DNA of 64,000 nt from Shinella sp. WSJ-2 (GCF_003432075.1 NZ_QWBU01000003.1:434001-498000); one strand, 5' to 3'. Positions 1 to 8,496 are shown, counted from the stretch's first letter. Notes: generated by a model from the letters alone, not told the origin. Translations and numbers: made by a program.

Positions 1-319
1 GTCCCGCTTCCAGCGAGGCGAGCCGTTCTTCATAGGAAAGCGTGCGGTCGCGCAACCGGGCGCGAAAGACGTTTTGCAGGTCGGAAAATCCCTCGTAACC
101 GAGATGATGGGCGAGGCGCACCAGCGTCGAGGGCTGCACGTCGGCGGCGGTCGCGATGCTGGCGGCGGTGCCGAAGGCCATCTCATCGGGATTGGCCAGC
201 GCATAGGCCGCCACCTGCGCCAGCCGCTTCGGCATCGTTGCCTTCCGCTCGATGATGACGGAGCGCAGGCTGTCGAAATCGCGGGGCACGCGCGAAAGGG
301 CCGTATCGGTGTTGCTCAT
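1..319 (-). CDS. MurR/RpiR family regulator, N-terminal part (truncated by window edge)
   Basis: Reading leftward from an ATG at 319, the frame stays open to the window edge, giving the first 106 residues. The region from about residue 30 to 90 resembles the N-terminal helix-turn-helix of MurR/RpiR regulators, with KRLAQVAAYALANPDEMAFG, a TAADVQPSTLVRLAHHLGY recognition segment and a GFSDLQNVFR tail. In this family the DNA-binding part is followed by a SIS domain that binds a phosphosugar; that part lies outside the window. The gene is divergent from the Gfo/Idh/MocA dehydrogenase at 496, so it probably controls that sugar or polyol gene. The family call is good; the ligand is unknown. Confidence 0.85.
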   Translation of the reverse strand, partial: MSNTDTALSRVPRDFDSLRSVIIERKATMPKRLAQVAAYALANPDEMAFGTAASIATAADVQPSTLVRLAHHLGYEGFSDLQNVFRARLRDRTLSYEERLASLEAG

Positions 320-352
320 GTGTGTCTCCTCGGCGGCCATTCTGTGATGAAT

Positions 353-378
353 GAAATAAATATTCCATATTATGGGAA
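353..378. promoter_or_regulatory. AT-rich candidate operator between rpiR-type gene and dehydrogenase
   Basis: In GC-rich surroundings the divergent intergenic region holds a short AT-rich tract. It contains an imperfect inverted repeat, TTCC-N8-GGAA, at 363-378, directly after GAAATAAATATTCC. Its place between a regulator and its likely target suggests a shared promoter/operator. The symmetry is weak and no site motif is known to me for this regulator. Confidence 0.3.
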
Positions 379-495
379 AAGATAGTTTTCGTTCCAAATC
401 TTTCCCGCTATGGATGGCGCAAGAGGCGCCCGTGCGGCGAGATATAGCAATTCCTCTGCCGGTACGTAGCGGAATTCAGCGAAGGAGGAGGCATC

Positions 496-1617
496 ATGAA
501 AGCGCTTGGCATCGGATTGATCGGTACCGGCTATATGGGCAAGTGCCATGCGCTCGCCTGGAACAATGTCAGCACGGTCTTCGGCGATGTGGACCGTCCG
601 CGCCTCGTGCATCTGGCGGAGGCCAATCCCGAGCTTGCCGCCAGCCGCGCCCGCGAATTTGGCTTCGCGAAATCGACGGCCAACTGGCGCGACCTGCTTT
701 CAGATCCCGATGTCGACGTCATCTCCGTCACCACGCCGAACCAGTTCCACGCCGAAATGGCGGTCGCCGCCCTCGAGGCCGGAAAACACGTCTGGTGCGA
801 GAAGCCGATGGCGACAGCCTATGCCGATGCCGAACGCATGCTGGCTGCCCAGCGCGCCTCCGGCAAGGTCGCCGTGATGGGTTATAATTACATCCAAAAC
901 CCGCTGATGCGCCATATCCGCTCGCTGATCGACGAGGGTGCCATCGGCACGGTCAATCACGTCCGCGTCGAGATGGACGAGGATTTCATGGCCGACCCGG
1001 AAGCGGCGTTCTATTGGAAGAGCGAGGCATCCTCCGGTTATGGTGCGCTCGACGATTTCGCCGTGCATCCGCTCTCGCTGCTTTGGAGCCTGTTCGGCCA
1101 TGTCGAGGCGGTCATTGCATCGCTGGCCAAACCCTATGCCGACCGCCCCACGAAAGAGGGGAGCCGCCGCGCAGTCGAGAACCACGATATCGCCAGCGTT
1201 CTCATGCGCCTTCCCGGCGGCATTTCCGGCGTGCTGATGGCCAATCGCTCCGCCTGGGGCCGCAAGGGCCGCATCGCCTTGCAGGTCTATGGCTCGAAGG
1301 GCTCGATCCTCTACGACCAGGAGCGCATGAACGAGTTCCAGCTCTACACGACCGCCGGCCGTGGCACCGAACAGGGCTTTTCCACGGTGCTGACGGCGCC
1401 GCATCACAGGCCCTACGACCGCTTCGTTCCCGCCCCCGGCCATGGCCTCGGCTTCAATGATCTCAAGGTCATAGAATGCCGCGAGCTGATCGCCGCCATT
1501 GCCGGCGTGGCGTCGCATTCCATCGATTTCAGCCATGGCCTGCGCATCGAGAAGACGGTGCACGCCATGGCGCAATCGTTCCGCGAGGAGCGCTGGATTG
1601 AAATCGCTCCGGCATGA
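496..1617 (+). CDS. Gfo/Idh/MocA family NAD(P)-dependent oxidoreductase
   Basis: This 373-residue protein has the family's N-terminal Rossmann fold with GTGYMG at residues 10-15 and the EKP motif (CEKP, 101-104). It also has the C-terminal alpha/beta domain in which substrate binds. A segment around residue 185 (GALDDFAVHPLSLL) holds the usual catalytic Asp/His region. Members oxidise or epimerise sugars, inositols and related polyols; the substrate cannot be read from sequence. A strong ribosome binding site (GAAGGAGGAGG, 480-490) precedes the ATG. The gene is divergent from an RpiR-type regulator, which fits sugar-responsive control. No transporter or kinase genes lie alongside in the window. 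Confidence 0.9.
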   Translation: MKALGIGLIGTGYMGKCHALAWNNVSTVFGDVDRPRLVHLAEANPELAASRAREFGFAKSTANWRDLLSDPDVDVISVTTPNQFHAEMAVAALEAGKHVWCEKPMATAYADAERMLAAQRASGKVAVMGYNYIQNPLMRHIRSLIDEGAIGTVNHVRVEMDEDFMADPEAAFYWKSEASSGYGALDDFAVHPLSLLWSLFGHVEAVIASLAKPYADRPTKEGSRRAVENHDIASVLMRLPGGISGVLMANRSAWGRKGRIALQVYGSKGSILYDQERMNEFQLYTTAGRGTEQGFSTVLTAPHHRPYDRFVPAPGHGLGFNDLKVIECRELIAAIAGVASHSIDFSHGLRIEKTVHAMAQSFREERWIEIAPA

Positions 1618-1714
1618 TTTTTTGGCGACCCGGCCAAAAAAATCCACCGGCTTAGTCATTGAAACCGCTTATCCCATACGTAATACTGGCGGCAATAATG
1701 CCGGAGGGAAGGGC

Positions 1715-4700
1715 ATGTTCAAGCGAATACAAAAACGCTGGGCGCCGGTGTTCTTCGTGTCGATCGCCGTCGTCGTGTTCAACGCGGGTGCCGCTGAGGC
1801 CAAGCGCGTGGCACTGCTGATAGGCAATCAGAAATACGAAGAGACCGCCCAGCTGAACAATCCCGCCAACGATGTGGAGCTGATGCGCGCGTCGTTCGAG
1901 GCGGCTGGTTTCGACAGCGTGAAGACCGTCTTCGATCTCGATCGCTCCGCCATGGTGAAGGCATTGCGCGATTTCGAGGACGAATCCGTCGATGCGGATA
2001 TGGCGGTGGTCTATTATTCCGGCCATGCCATGGAAATGAACGGGGTCAACTACCTGATACCCGTCGATGCGGCGCTGAAAAGCGACCGCGACGTCGAGGA
2101 TGAAAGTGTCGCCATAGATCGCGTTCAGCGCTCGCTGGAAGGCGCCAAGAAGCTGAAGCTCTTCATCCTCGATGCTTGCCGCAACAATCCGTTCGCGGCC
2201 GCGATGACGCGTTCGATCGGCACCCGTGCCGTGACGCGCGGCCTTGCCCGTGTCGAGCCCGAATCCGCCGACACGCTTATCGCCTTCGCCTCGAAGGCCG
2301 GCACGGTGGCGCTCGACGGCCAGGGCAAGAACAGCCCGTTTGCCACGGCGCTCGCGAAATACCTGACGGAACCCGGTCTCGACGTGCGAATCGCGCTCGG
2401 CAAGGTGCGCGACGAGGTGGTGGAAGCCACCAACCGCGAGCAGGAGCCCTTCGTCTATGGTTCGCTCGGCGGCGCGCAGATCTTCCTGAACATCAAGGAA
2501 GTGAACATCAACGTCACCAACAGCGGCAACACGGAAGTCTCGCCGAACGGCCAGTCCGAAGCGGCGGCCGACTGGCAGAACATCCGCGACCTCGCCGACG
2601 AGGACCTGATCAACGCCTTCATCGCCAAGCACGGCAAGGATCCGGTTTACAAGATGCTGGCGGAGAAGAAGCTCGCCAGCCTCAAGGAAGCCACCCAGAA
2701 CGAGGGTCAGGATGCCGACGGCATTGCCTGGGACGCGCTGAAGGAATCGACCGATGCGGCCGCACTCCAGCGCTTCCTCGAGCGTTATCCCGACAGCAAG
2801 CACCGCAGCGATGCCGAACATCTCATCGCCGCCCTCGAGCCGAAGAAGGGCTTGAGCGTCGACGTCGCCTCGAAGGAAACGCCCGCCTCGCGCGATTGCT
2901 TCCTGCTGGCGGGCGAACCGCAGTCGCTGCCGGGCTTCATGGGCGTCAACTTCCTGAAGATCGATGCCAAGCGGGCGCTCACCGCCTGCGCGCAGGCCGT
3001 CAACGAAAACCCGTCCGACGGCATGCTCGTCAACCTGCTCGGCCGCTCGCATGATGCCGACCGCAACTATGTCGAAGCGCGCCGCAACTACGAAAAGGCC
3101 ATCGAGCTCGGCAACATGTACGCGCTCACCAACCTGGCCTGGTTCTCGATCTACGGCACGGATGGGCCGGTCGATGTGCCGAAGGGCCTGTCGATGTTCG
3201 AGAAGGCCGCGACGGCGGGCAATTCCTACGCCCAGGCCTCGCTCGGCTGGCTCTATCGCGAAGGCTATGGCGGCACGCGCCAGGATTATAACGAAGCCGT
3301 CAAATGGTATCAGCAGTCGGCCAACCAGGGCTATGCGAACGCCATGGCCACGATGGGCTGGTTCTACCGCGAAGGCCTCGGCGTCTCGCAGGATTACGTC
3401 CAGTCGCTGAACTGGTATCGCAAGGCTGCGGATGCCGGCGACGCCAATGCCATGTCCTCGCTTGGCTGGGCCTATCAGAACGGCCTCGGCACGGCGCAGG
3501 ACTATGCCGAAGCCAAGGTCTGGTACGAGAAGGCCGCCAATATGGGCGATTCCTACTCGATGGCCTCGCTTGCCTGGCTTTATGACGTCGGCAACGGCGT
3601 GAAGCAGGACTATGTCGAAGCCCGCTACTGGTATGAGAAGGCGGCCAATGCAGGCAGTTCCTATGCCATGGGCAACCTGTCGCGCCTCTATGACCAGGGG
3701 CTCGGCACGCCGGCAGACGCGAAGGAAGCCGTCCGCTGGGCTGCTGCCGCGGTCGAAAGCGGCGATCCCAACAAGTTGAAAGAGCTAAAGGAAACCCCGG
3801 CCAACTTCACCGTTGCCTTCCGCAAGGAACTGCAGGGCCTCCTGAAGGAGCGCGGCTATTACAGCGGTTCGTCCGACGGCGAATTCGGTGCGGCCACGCT
3901 CGCCGCCATCGACAAGCTCGCCGCCGGCCGCAATGACAGCACCTCGCTGTCGGGTTCCGGTTCGTCGACGGTCACCTCGACCGACCAGTCGACGTCGACG
4001 CTTAGCAGCGGCTCGGATGTCGACCAGTGCTATGAACTGGCGGGCGAACCGAACCTGCGTCCGGGCTTCCTCGGCACGCTCTTCGCCAATATCGACTACG
4101 GTCGTGCGATCTCCGTCTGCGAAGCGGCGCTCAACGCCAATCCGTCGGACAACTCGGTTCGCAACATGCTGGGCCGTGCCTACGATGCCGCGAAGAACTT
4201 CGCCAAGGCACGCGAACACTACCAGAAGGCGGCCGACGAGGGGAACCTCTACGCCCTGACCAACCTGGCCTGGTATTCGATTTACGGCACGGACGGCCCG
4301 GTCGATATGGCCAAGGGCACCCGCATGTTCGAGCAGGCCTCGAATGCCGGCAATCCCTATGCCCAAGCGTCGCTCGGCTGGCTCTATCGCGAAGGCTATA
4401 ATGGCACGCGCAAGGACTATGACGAGGCCTTCAAGTGGTACAGCAAGGCAGCCCAGCAGGGCTATGCCAATGCGCAGGCCACGATGGGCTGGTTCTACCG
4501 CGAAGGCCTCGGCACGCAGCGCGACTACAATGTCTCGCTCGACTGGTACAAGAAGGGCGCGGAAGGCGGCGACGTCAACGCCATGTCCTCGGTCGGCTAT
4601 GCCTATCAGTCCGGTCTCGGCGTTCCCGTCGATTATGTCGAAGCGCGCAACTGGTACGAAAAGGCCGCAGCCCAGAACGACTACTATTCGATGGCCTCGC

Positions 4701-5065
4701 TGGGCTGGCTCTACGACGTCGGCAACGGCGTGACGCAGGACTATGCCCAGGCGATCGACTGGTACGAGAAGGCGGCCAATGGCGGCAATACCTACGCCAT
4801 GGGCAACCTGTCGCGCCTCTACGATCAGGGTCTCGGCACGCGGTCCAATGCACGGGAGGCTGCCCGCTGGGCTGCCGCCAGCGTGGAAGGCGGCGACCAG
4901 GGCAAGCTGCAGGAACTCAAGGGCTCGCCGGCAAACTTCACGCCGCAGTTCCGCAAGGAGTTCCAGCAGATCCTGAAGGATCGCGGCTATTACAGCGGCC
5001 CGATCGACGGCGACTTCGGCACCTCGACGCAGAACGCGATCGATCGCTTGGCCGCCCGCACCTGA
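1715..5065 (+). CDS. Secreted caspase-family protein with duplicated Sel1/peptidoglycan-binding module
   Basis: The product is 1116 residues from the ATG at 1715, which follows CCGGAGGG; the frame stays open upstream, but only this start gives a signal peptide (hydrophobic core about 10-28, AEA before K30). Residues 30-255 form a caspase-like (peptidase C14) domain with the His/Cys pair H104 (SGHAM) and C155 (DACRNN). A spacer follows, then two copies of one module at residues 395-736 and 771-1116. Each has several Sel1 repeats and ends in a peptidoglycan-binding-like segment (RGYYSG..DG.FG). A Ser/Thr-rich linker joins the copies. Related caspase-Sel1 proteins are common in rhizobia but mostly uncharacterised. 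Activity is plausible since both catalytic residues are present; substrates are unknown. Confidence 0.85.
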   Translation: MFKRIQKRWAPVFFVSIAVVVFNAGAAEAKRVALLIGNQKYEETAQLNNPANDVELMRASFEAAGFDSVKTVFDLDRSAMVKALRDFEDESVDADMAVVYYSGHAMEMNGVNYLIPVDAALKSDRDVEDESVAIDRVQRSLEGAKKLKLFILDACRNNPFAAAMTRSIGTRAVTRGLARVEPESADTLIAFASKAGTVALDGQGKNSPFATALAKYLTEPGLDVRIALGKVRDEVVEATNREQEPFVYGSLGGAQIFLNIKEVNINVTNSGNTEVSPNGQSEAAADWQNIRDLADEDLINAFIAKHGKDPVYKMLAEKKLASLKEATQNEGQDADGIAWDALKESTDAAALQRFLERYPDSKHRSDAEHLIAALEPKKGLSVDVASKETPASRDCFLLAGEPQSLPGFMGVNFLKIDAKRALTACAQAVNENPSDGMLVNLLGRSHDADRNYVEARRNYEKAIELGNMYALTNLAWFSIYGTDGPVDVPKGLSMFEKAATAGNSYAQASLGWLYREGYGGTRQDYNEAVKWYQQSANQGYANAMATMGWFYREGLGVSQDYVQSLNWYRKAADAGDANAMSSLGWAYQNGLGTAQDYAEAKVWYEKAANMGDSYSMASLAWLYDVGNGVKQDYVEARYWYEKAANAGSSYAMGNLSRLYDQGLGTPADAKEAVRWAAAAVESGDPNKLKELKETPANFTVAFRKELQGLLKERGYYSGSSDGEFGAATLAAIDKLAAGRNDSTSLSGSGSSTVTSTDQSTSTLSSGSDVDQCYELAGEPNLRPGFLGTLFANIDYGRAISVCEAALNANPSDNSVRNMLGRAYDAAKNFAKAREHYQKAADEGNLYALTNLAWYSIYGTDGPVDMAKGTRMFEQASNAGNPYAQASLGWLYREGYNGTRKDYDEAFKWYSKAAQQGYANAQATMGWFYREGLGTQRDYNVSLDWYKKGAEGGDVNAMSSVGYAYQSGLGVPVDYVEARNWYEKAAAQNDYYSMASLGWLYDVGNGVTQDYAQAIDWYEKAANGGNTYAMGNLSRLYDQGLGTRSNAREAARWAAASVEGGDQGKLQELKGSPANFTPQFRKEFQQILKDRGYYSGPIDGDFGTSTQNAIDRLAART
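2897..5065 (+). repeat. Two-copy internal duplication inside the caspase-Sel1 gene
   Basis: The segment starting at 2897 (CFLLAGEP) recurs at 4028 (CYELAGEP), a shift of 1131 bases or 377 codons. Order and spacing of all Sel1 units and the terminal peptidoglycan-binding-like segment are kept. Several stretches are near identical, such as LYREGY, MGWFYREGLG, LYDVGNGV and YAMGNLSRLYDQGLGT. This is a duplication of a whole module, not just a run of single Sel1 repeats. Confidence 0.85.
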
Positions 5066-5091
5066 TCCCTCCGGACAGGTCTGAAACAGGG

Positions 5092-5131
5092 AACCGCTGG
5101 AAACGATCCGTTTCCAGCGGTTCTTCTTTTT
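5092..5131 (+). terminator. Rho-independent terminator after the caspase-Sel1 gene
   Basis: A perfect 13-bp stem (5092-5104 with 5110-5122, 5-base loop) is followed by a T-rich tract ending at 5131. It lies 26 bases after the stop codon, a textbook terminator for the rightward gene. Confidence 0.92.
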
Positions 5132-5141
5132 CGGGGGCCGG

Positions 5142-5825
5142 TCAGGCGGCTTGCTTCAGCAGCCAGGCATCATGCTGCTCCAAAAATGTTCTGAGGCGTG
5201 CCGGATAGTCTTCGGCAACCGCGTTCTTGACGCTCTGCCGCGTTGAAAGCGCTGCGCGCCAGCGGGCAACCTTAACAAGGCCATCGAAGATGCCGGTCGG
5301 CGCGATCATGTCGAATGTATCGAAGTAGCGGAAGATTGGTGCGAAGACCGCATCGACGAGGCTGAATTTTTCCCCGGCGAAAAACGGTCCGCCGCCAAGG
5401 GCCGCCTCGACGCGCGAAAACTTGTCGATCAGCGCCCTGCGCTTGGCCTCATAGGTCTCGGCGTCCTTCGCCGTCTCGAACCCCCAGAGGTCGCCGAGAA
5501 TCGAGGAACCGAATTCCATCCAGCCGCGATGCTGGGCGCGGGCGAGCGGGTCGGCCGGGTGAAGCGGCGTGCCGGTTTCCGTATCCTCGAGATATTCGCA
5601 GATGACGGCGCTTTCGAAGAGGACGACCTCGCTGCCGTCAGGTTGGCGGACGAGCAAAAGCGGCACCTTGCCGAGCGGCGAAAGAGCGAGGAACCAATCG
5701 GGCTTGGCGGCAAGGTCGATGGTGCGGCGCTCGAAGGGAACGCCCTTTTCGGCAAGCGCGATGGCGGCGCGCTGCACATAGGGGCAGAGATGGTGGCTGA
5801 CGAGGATCAGGCGGGCTTCGTTCAT
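5142..5825 (-). CDS. Glutathione S-transferase family protein
   Basis: This 227-residue protein has the thioredoxin-like N-terminal GST domain with a CPYVQR active-site motif at residues 14-19 and the cis-Pro/glutathione contact regions GKVPLLL and FESAVICEYLED. An all-helical C-terminal domain follows. The active-site Cys puts it closer to omega- or beta-type GSTs than to Tyr/Ser types, so thiol transfer or deglutathionylation is more likely than classical conjugation. The start is supported by AAGGAG eight bases upstream. The DoxX gene lies immediately upstream in the same direction, so the two may share a transcript under the adjacent MarR regulator. Confidence 0.88.
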   Translation of the reverse strand: MNEARLILVSHHLCPYVQRAAIALAEKGVPFERRTIDLAAKPDWFLALSPLGKVPLLLVRQPDGSEVVLFESAVICEYLEDTETGTPLHPADPLARAQHRGWMEFGSSILGDLWGFETAKDAETYEAKRRALIDKFSRVEAALGGGPFFAGEKFSLVDAVFAPIFRYFDTFDMIAPTGIFDGLVKVARWRAALSTRQSVKNAVAEDYPARLRTFLEQHDAWLLKQAA

Positions 5826-5845
5826 GGGATATCTCCTTGGATGTA

Positions 5846-6268
5846 TCAGCGCAGGCGGCGCGAAGGGCTGAGGGCATAATGTCCGTCGCCAAGCAGGGCC
5901 TGCGCGACGGAAAGCACGATGAGGTAAAGCGGATACTCCCAGCCGCCGCCGGGGGCGGTGAACACCCAGCCATTGGCGCCGTGCGCCCAGATGATGGCGC
6001 CTGCCAGGGCGGGGATGAGTGCCAGCGCCACCCAGCGGGCCTGAATGCCGAGCACCAGCATGACCCCGCCCGCCGCCTCGGCGGCGAAGGTCAGATAGGC
6101 GAGCCAGCCGGGCAGGCCGATGGAGGTGAAATAACCCGCCGTTCCGGCAAGGCCGAAGGTCAGCAGTTTCAGGACGACACTATGGGCGAGATACATCACG
6201 CCAAGGCTGACGCGCAGCAGGGTGACGCCGTAATCGGTAAAGTCGGTTCGGGTCTGGGAAAGGGGCAT
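5846..6268 (-). CDS. DoxX family inner-membrane protein
   Basis: This 140-residue protein has about four hydrophobic segments and the DoxX features LLRVSLGVMYLAHS near the N terminus and GGVMLVLGIQARW in the middle. DoxX proteins are small quinone-linked or redox-associated membrane proteins; some work with sulfur or oxidative stress systems, but the role of this one is open. It is divergent from a MarR regulator across an 80-base region holding two palindromes, and lies 20 bases upstream of the GST gene on the same strand. This suggests a small redox- or electrophile-responsive unit (inference). Confidence 0.85.
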   Translation of the reverse strand: MPLSQTRTDFTDYGVTLLRVSLGVMYLAHSVVLKLLTFGLAGTAGYFTSIGLPGWLAYLTFAAEAAGGVMLVLGIQARWVALALIPALAGAIIWAHGANGWVFTAPGGGWEYPLYLIVLSVAQALLGDGHYALSPSRRLR

Positions 6269-6285
6269 AGGAGGTCTCCGGATGA

Positions 6286-6348
6286 ATATAGATGCAATTG
6301 CATATATGTGGCCTTGCTATTTTCGTCAAGATGCATGTAATTGCATCT
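6286..6348. promoter_or_regulatory. Two palindromic candidate MarR operators
   Basis: The DoxX-marR intergenic region holds the perfect 12-mer ATGCAATTGCAT at 6292-6303. A second site at 6329-6348 has 7-bp arms AGATGCA / TGCATCT around a 6-base spacer. Both share the half-site ATTGCAT. The second site ends at the base before the marR ATG. Such twin palindromes between a MarR gene and its divergent target are typical autoregulated operators. Confidence 0.7.
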
Positions 6349-6813
6349 ATGTCCGACTCATCCAAAGAAGCCGCCAACAAGCCATCCGAAGCAACCACCC
6401 GGCTGTGGATCCGCCTCATGCGCGCCCAGCGCCTTCTGCTGGCTGCCATCGAGCAGGATCTCAAGGCTGCCGACATGCCGCCGCTCGCCTGGTACGATGT
6501 GCTGTGGGAACTGGTGCGCACGGAAAAGGGCAGGCTGCGCCCCTTCGAAATAGAAGAGCGCACGCTCTTGGCGCAGCACAATCTCTCGCGCCTGCTCGAC
6601 CGCATGGAAAGTGCAGGGCTCGTGTGCCGTGAAACCCTGCCCGAGGACGGCCGCGGCCGCTGGGTACTTGTGACGGAAGAAGGCCGCCGGGTGCAGGCGC
6701 GGATATGGACCGTCTATGCCGTCGCCATCGAGCGCCATCTTGGCGGGAAGATGGATGATGCCAGTGCGACGGCACTTGCCAACGCCTTGGAACGGCTCGC
6801 GCCTGGCGCATAA
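6349..6813 (+). CDS. MarR family transcriptional regulator
   Basis: The ATG at 6349 gives 154 residues with a winged helix typical of MarR. The visible segments are a dimerisation helix, LRPFEIEERTLLAQHNLSRLLDRMESAGLV as the recognition region (about residues 62-91), and a wing with DGRGRWVLVTEEGR. No Shine-Dalgarno sequence precedes the ATG, which abuts a palindrome, so translation may be leaderless. An in-frame ATG at 6292 would add 19 unlikely residues and run through both operators. It probably represses itself and the divergent doxX-GST pair. Phenolic or oxidant ligands are usual in the family; none can be named here. Confidence 0.85.
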   Translation: MSDSSKEAANKPSEATTRLWIRLMRAQRLLLAAIEQDLKAADMPPLAWYDVLWELVRTEKGRLRPFEIEERTLLAQHNLSRLLDRMESAGLVCRETLPEDGRGRWVLVTEEGRRVQARIWTVYAVAIERHLGGKMDDASATALANALERLAPGA

Positions 6814-6828
6814 GCCTCAAATGCAAAA

Positions 6829-6849
6829 CGCCGGGGCAGGGCCCCGGCG
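6829..6849. terminator. Hairpin terminator between convergent marR and RTX genes
   Basis: A 9-bp perfect GC-rich stem with a 3-base loop (6829-6837 with 6841-6849) lies between the two stops. On the minus strand it is followed by TTTTGCATTT, so it best serves the RTX gene, but it can act both ways. Confidence 0.75.
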
Positions 6850-6873
6850 CTGGATTGCCGCATAGATTTCCGC

Positions 6874-7989
6874 TTAGAGCAGGAAATCGCTCGCATAATA
6901 TTTCGTCAGGCCGGCATCGATCTGGAAGTCGGCGACACCGTCGCCATTCACGTCACCCGAAATGATCGTGCCCGAATAACGCAATTCGCCCGCGGTGCCG
7001 GAGAAGCCGGCCTTGCCGATGAAGGAGAACTTGTTGTCGGCCGACGTATTGATGTTGGCATCGATCGACCGAAGGTCGATTCGGTCGCCTTCGCTGCCGG
7101 GATTGAAATCATCGATGATGTCGCGCGGTGTGGAGCCGACCTTGCTGTCGGCAATGCTGGTGAAGCGGAACGTATCAGCCCCGGAACCACCAACCAGGAG
7201 ATCGCTGCCGGTCCCACCGACAAGCAGGTCGTTGCCCGAACCGCCGAACATGTCGTCCGCGCCCGAACCGCCGTAGAGACGGTCGTTGCCCGTGTCGCCA
7301 TAGAGGTCGTCATTTCCCGCATCGCCGTAAAGGATGTCGACTCCACTGCCGCCATAGAGCTTGTCGTTACCGCCTAGGCCTTCGAGTTGGTCGTTGCCGC
7401 TGCCGCCTTTGAGAATGTTGCTGCCGACGGTGCCGATCAGCGTGTCGGCATAGCTGGTGCCGGTGACGTTCTCGATGCTCTTCAGCGTCTCGAGGCGGCC
7501 GGAAACCGCCTTGGCATATCCCTTGTCGAGATCGACATAGATGCCGCGGCCTTCTTCGCTGCTCGAATCCTGCAGGGAGTAGTTGATCGTATCAACGCCG
7601 TCGCCGCCGTTGAAGGTGTTCTTGAAGCCGGCGGAATAGAAGGTGTCGTTGCCGGCGTCGCCGTTATAGACGCTCTGGTAGGACAGAACCTTGAAGACGT
7701 CGTTGCCGCTGCCACCATAGACCTTGTCATAATAGTCCGGGTCGTAGTCCTTGCCGCTGTGCGTATAATAGTCGTTGCCGGAGCCGAGATAGACGAGGTT
7801 GCCGCCCTCGAAGCTGTTGCGAACGATATCGTCGCCGCTGCCGGTGTTGACCTTGTTGAAGCCGCCATACGTGCCGATGAGGTTCAAAACGACTTCGTCG
7901 TCGCCGCCATAGGTGTAGACGTCCAGTTCGATCTTGGAATTCTGAACGATCAGATCGTCCCCATCCGTGCCATCAATAACGGTTGCCAT
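6874..7989 (-). CDS. RTX-type calcium-binding secreted protein
   Basis: From the ATG at 7989 (AAAGGAA lies 7-8 bases upstream) the protein has 371 residues, no N-terminal signal peptide, and many glycine/aspartate-rich RTX nonapeptides of the GGSGNDxLxG kind. These are densest at about residues 175-280. The C terminus (FNPGSEGDRIDLRSID, later YSGTIISGDVNGDGVADFQI) resembles the uncleaved type I secretion tail of serralysin-like proteins. The repeats fold on binding Ca2+ outside the cell. No enzymatic domain is visible, so it may be a surface or biofilm protein rather than a toxin. No type I exporter gene is in the window. In-frame starts further upstream (7995, 8032) are possible but less well placed. 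Confidence 0.85.
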   Translation of the reverse strand: MATVIDGTDGDDLIVQNSKIELDVYTYGGDDEVVLNLIGTYGGFNKVNTGSGDDIVRNSFEGGNLVYLGSGNDYYTHSGKDYDPDYYDKVYGGSGNDVFKVLSYQSVYNGDAGNDTFYSAGFKNTFNGGDGVDTINYSLQDSSSEEGRGIYVDLDKGYAKAVSGRLETLKSIENVTGTSYADTLIGTVGSNILKGGSGNDQLEGLGGNDKLYGGSGVDILYGDAGNDDLYGDTGNDRLYGGSGADDMFGGSGNDLLVGGTGSDLLVGGSGADTFRFTSIADSKVGSTPRDIIDDFNPGSEGDRIDLRSIDANINTSADNKFSFIGKAGFSGTAGELRYSGTIISGDVNGDGVADFQIDAGLTKYYASDFLL

Positions 7990-8367
7990 CTGCATATTCC
8001 TTTCCGCAACAACGGGTTTGTTGCACGACATGTAGCGCCGGCAAGCTGAACCGGTGTTGAACAAGACGGGAACCGCGCGGCGATTTCGAGGCGAATTTTC
8101 GGAGTTTTGCAGGCAGGCTTGCGATTTAAGCCGATGATCGATCTCGCCCTCTTTATATAGAAGGCTTGTCCATAGCCCTGCGTGCGGCAATCGTCCTGAG
8201 CCGCGTCATTTCGCGAAACATGGGAATCAGTGAATGATTCCCGCCATCCCCGGACGGCCCGTCGCTTGAATGCTTTCAGTCTTCAGGCGCTGCCCAAGAT
8301 ATTCCAACGGAAAAATCCGAAAAAGCGGCAAAGACGATTTCATTTCGCATTGCCCGTCAAAAAAGCC
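7990..8367. other. Intergenic stretch, no gene seen
   Basis: Between the RTX start and the tRNA-Ser promoter region I see no credible coding frame. It must hold the leftward RTX promoter. Base composition is somewhat lower in GC than the flanking genes. No repeat or strong hairpin was noticed. Confidence 0.5.
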
Positions 8368-8396
8368 TTGCAATCAAAAGCTCTGCCGCATAGTGA
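8368..8396 (+). promoter_or_regulatory. Possible sigma-70 promoter for tRNA-Ser
   Basis: TTGCAA at 8368-8373 and TAGTGA at 8391-8396 are 17 bases apart and end ten bases before the mature tRNA. The -10 box is a poor match, so the call rests mostly on spacing and position. Confidence 0.35.
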
Positions 8397-8406
8397 AACC
8401 GCGAGC

Positions 8407-8496
8407 GGAGAGGTGGCCGAGTGGTCGAAGGCGCTCCCCTGCTAAGGGAGTATACCGGAAACGGTATCGTGGGTTCGAATCCCATCTTCTCCGCCA
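8407..8496 (+). tRNA. tRNA-Ser (anticodon GCU)
   Basis: The 5' GGAGAGG pairs with CTTCTCC at the 3' end (one G-U pair), followed by discriminator G and an encoded CCA at 8494-8496. There is a D-arm with GGCCGAGTGGTCGAAGGC, an anticodon loop CTGCTAA reading GCT in DNA, a long variable arm (TATACCGGAAACGGTATC) diagnostic of tRNA-Ser, and a TTCGAAT T-loop. It decodes AGC/AGU serine codons. Confidence 0.97.

Noticed and set aside
2897-5065. DNA-level tandem repeat as a separate mobile or satellite element
   Set aside because: The repeat is in phase, keeps protein domains intact and is fully explained by duplication of a coding module.
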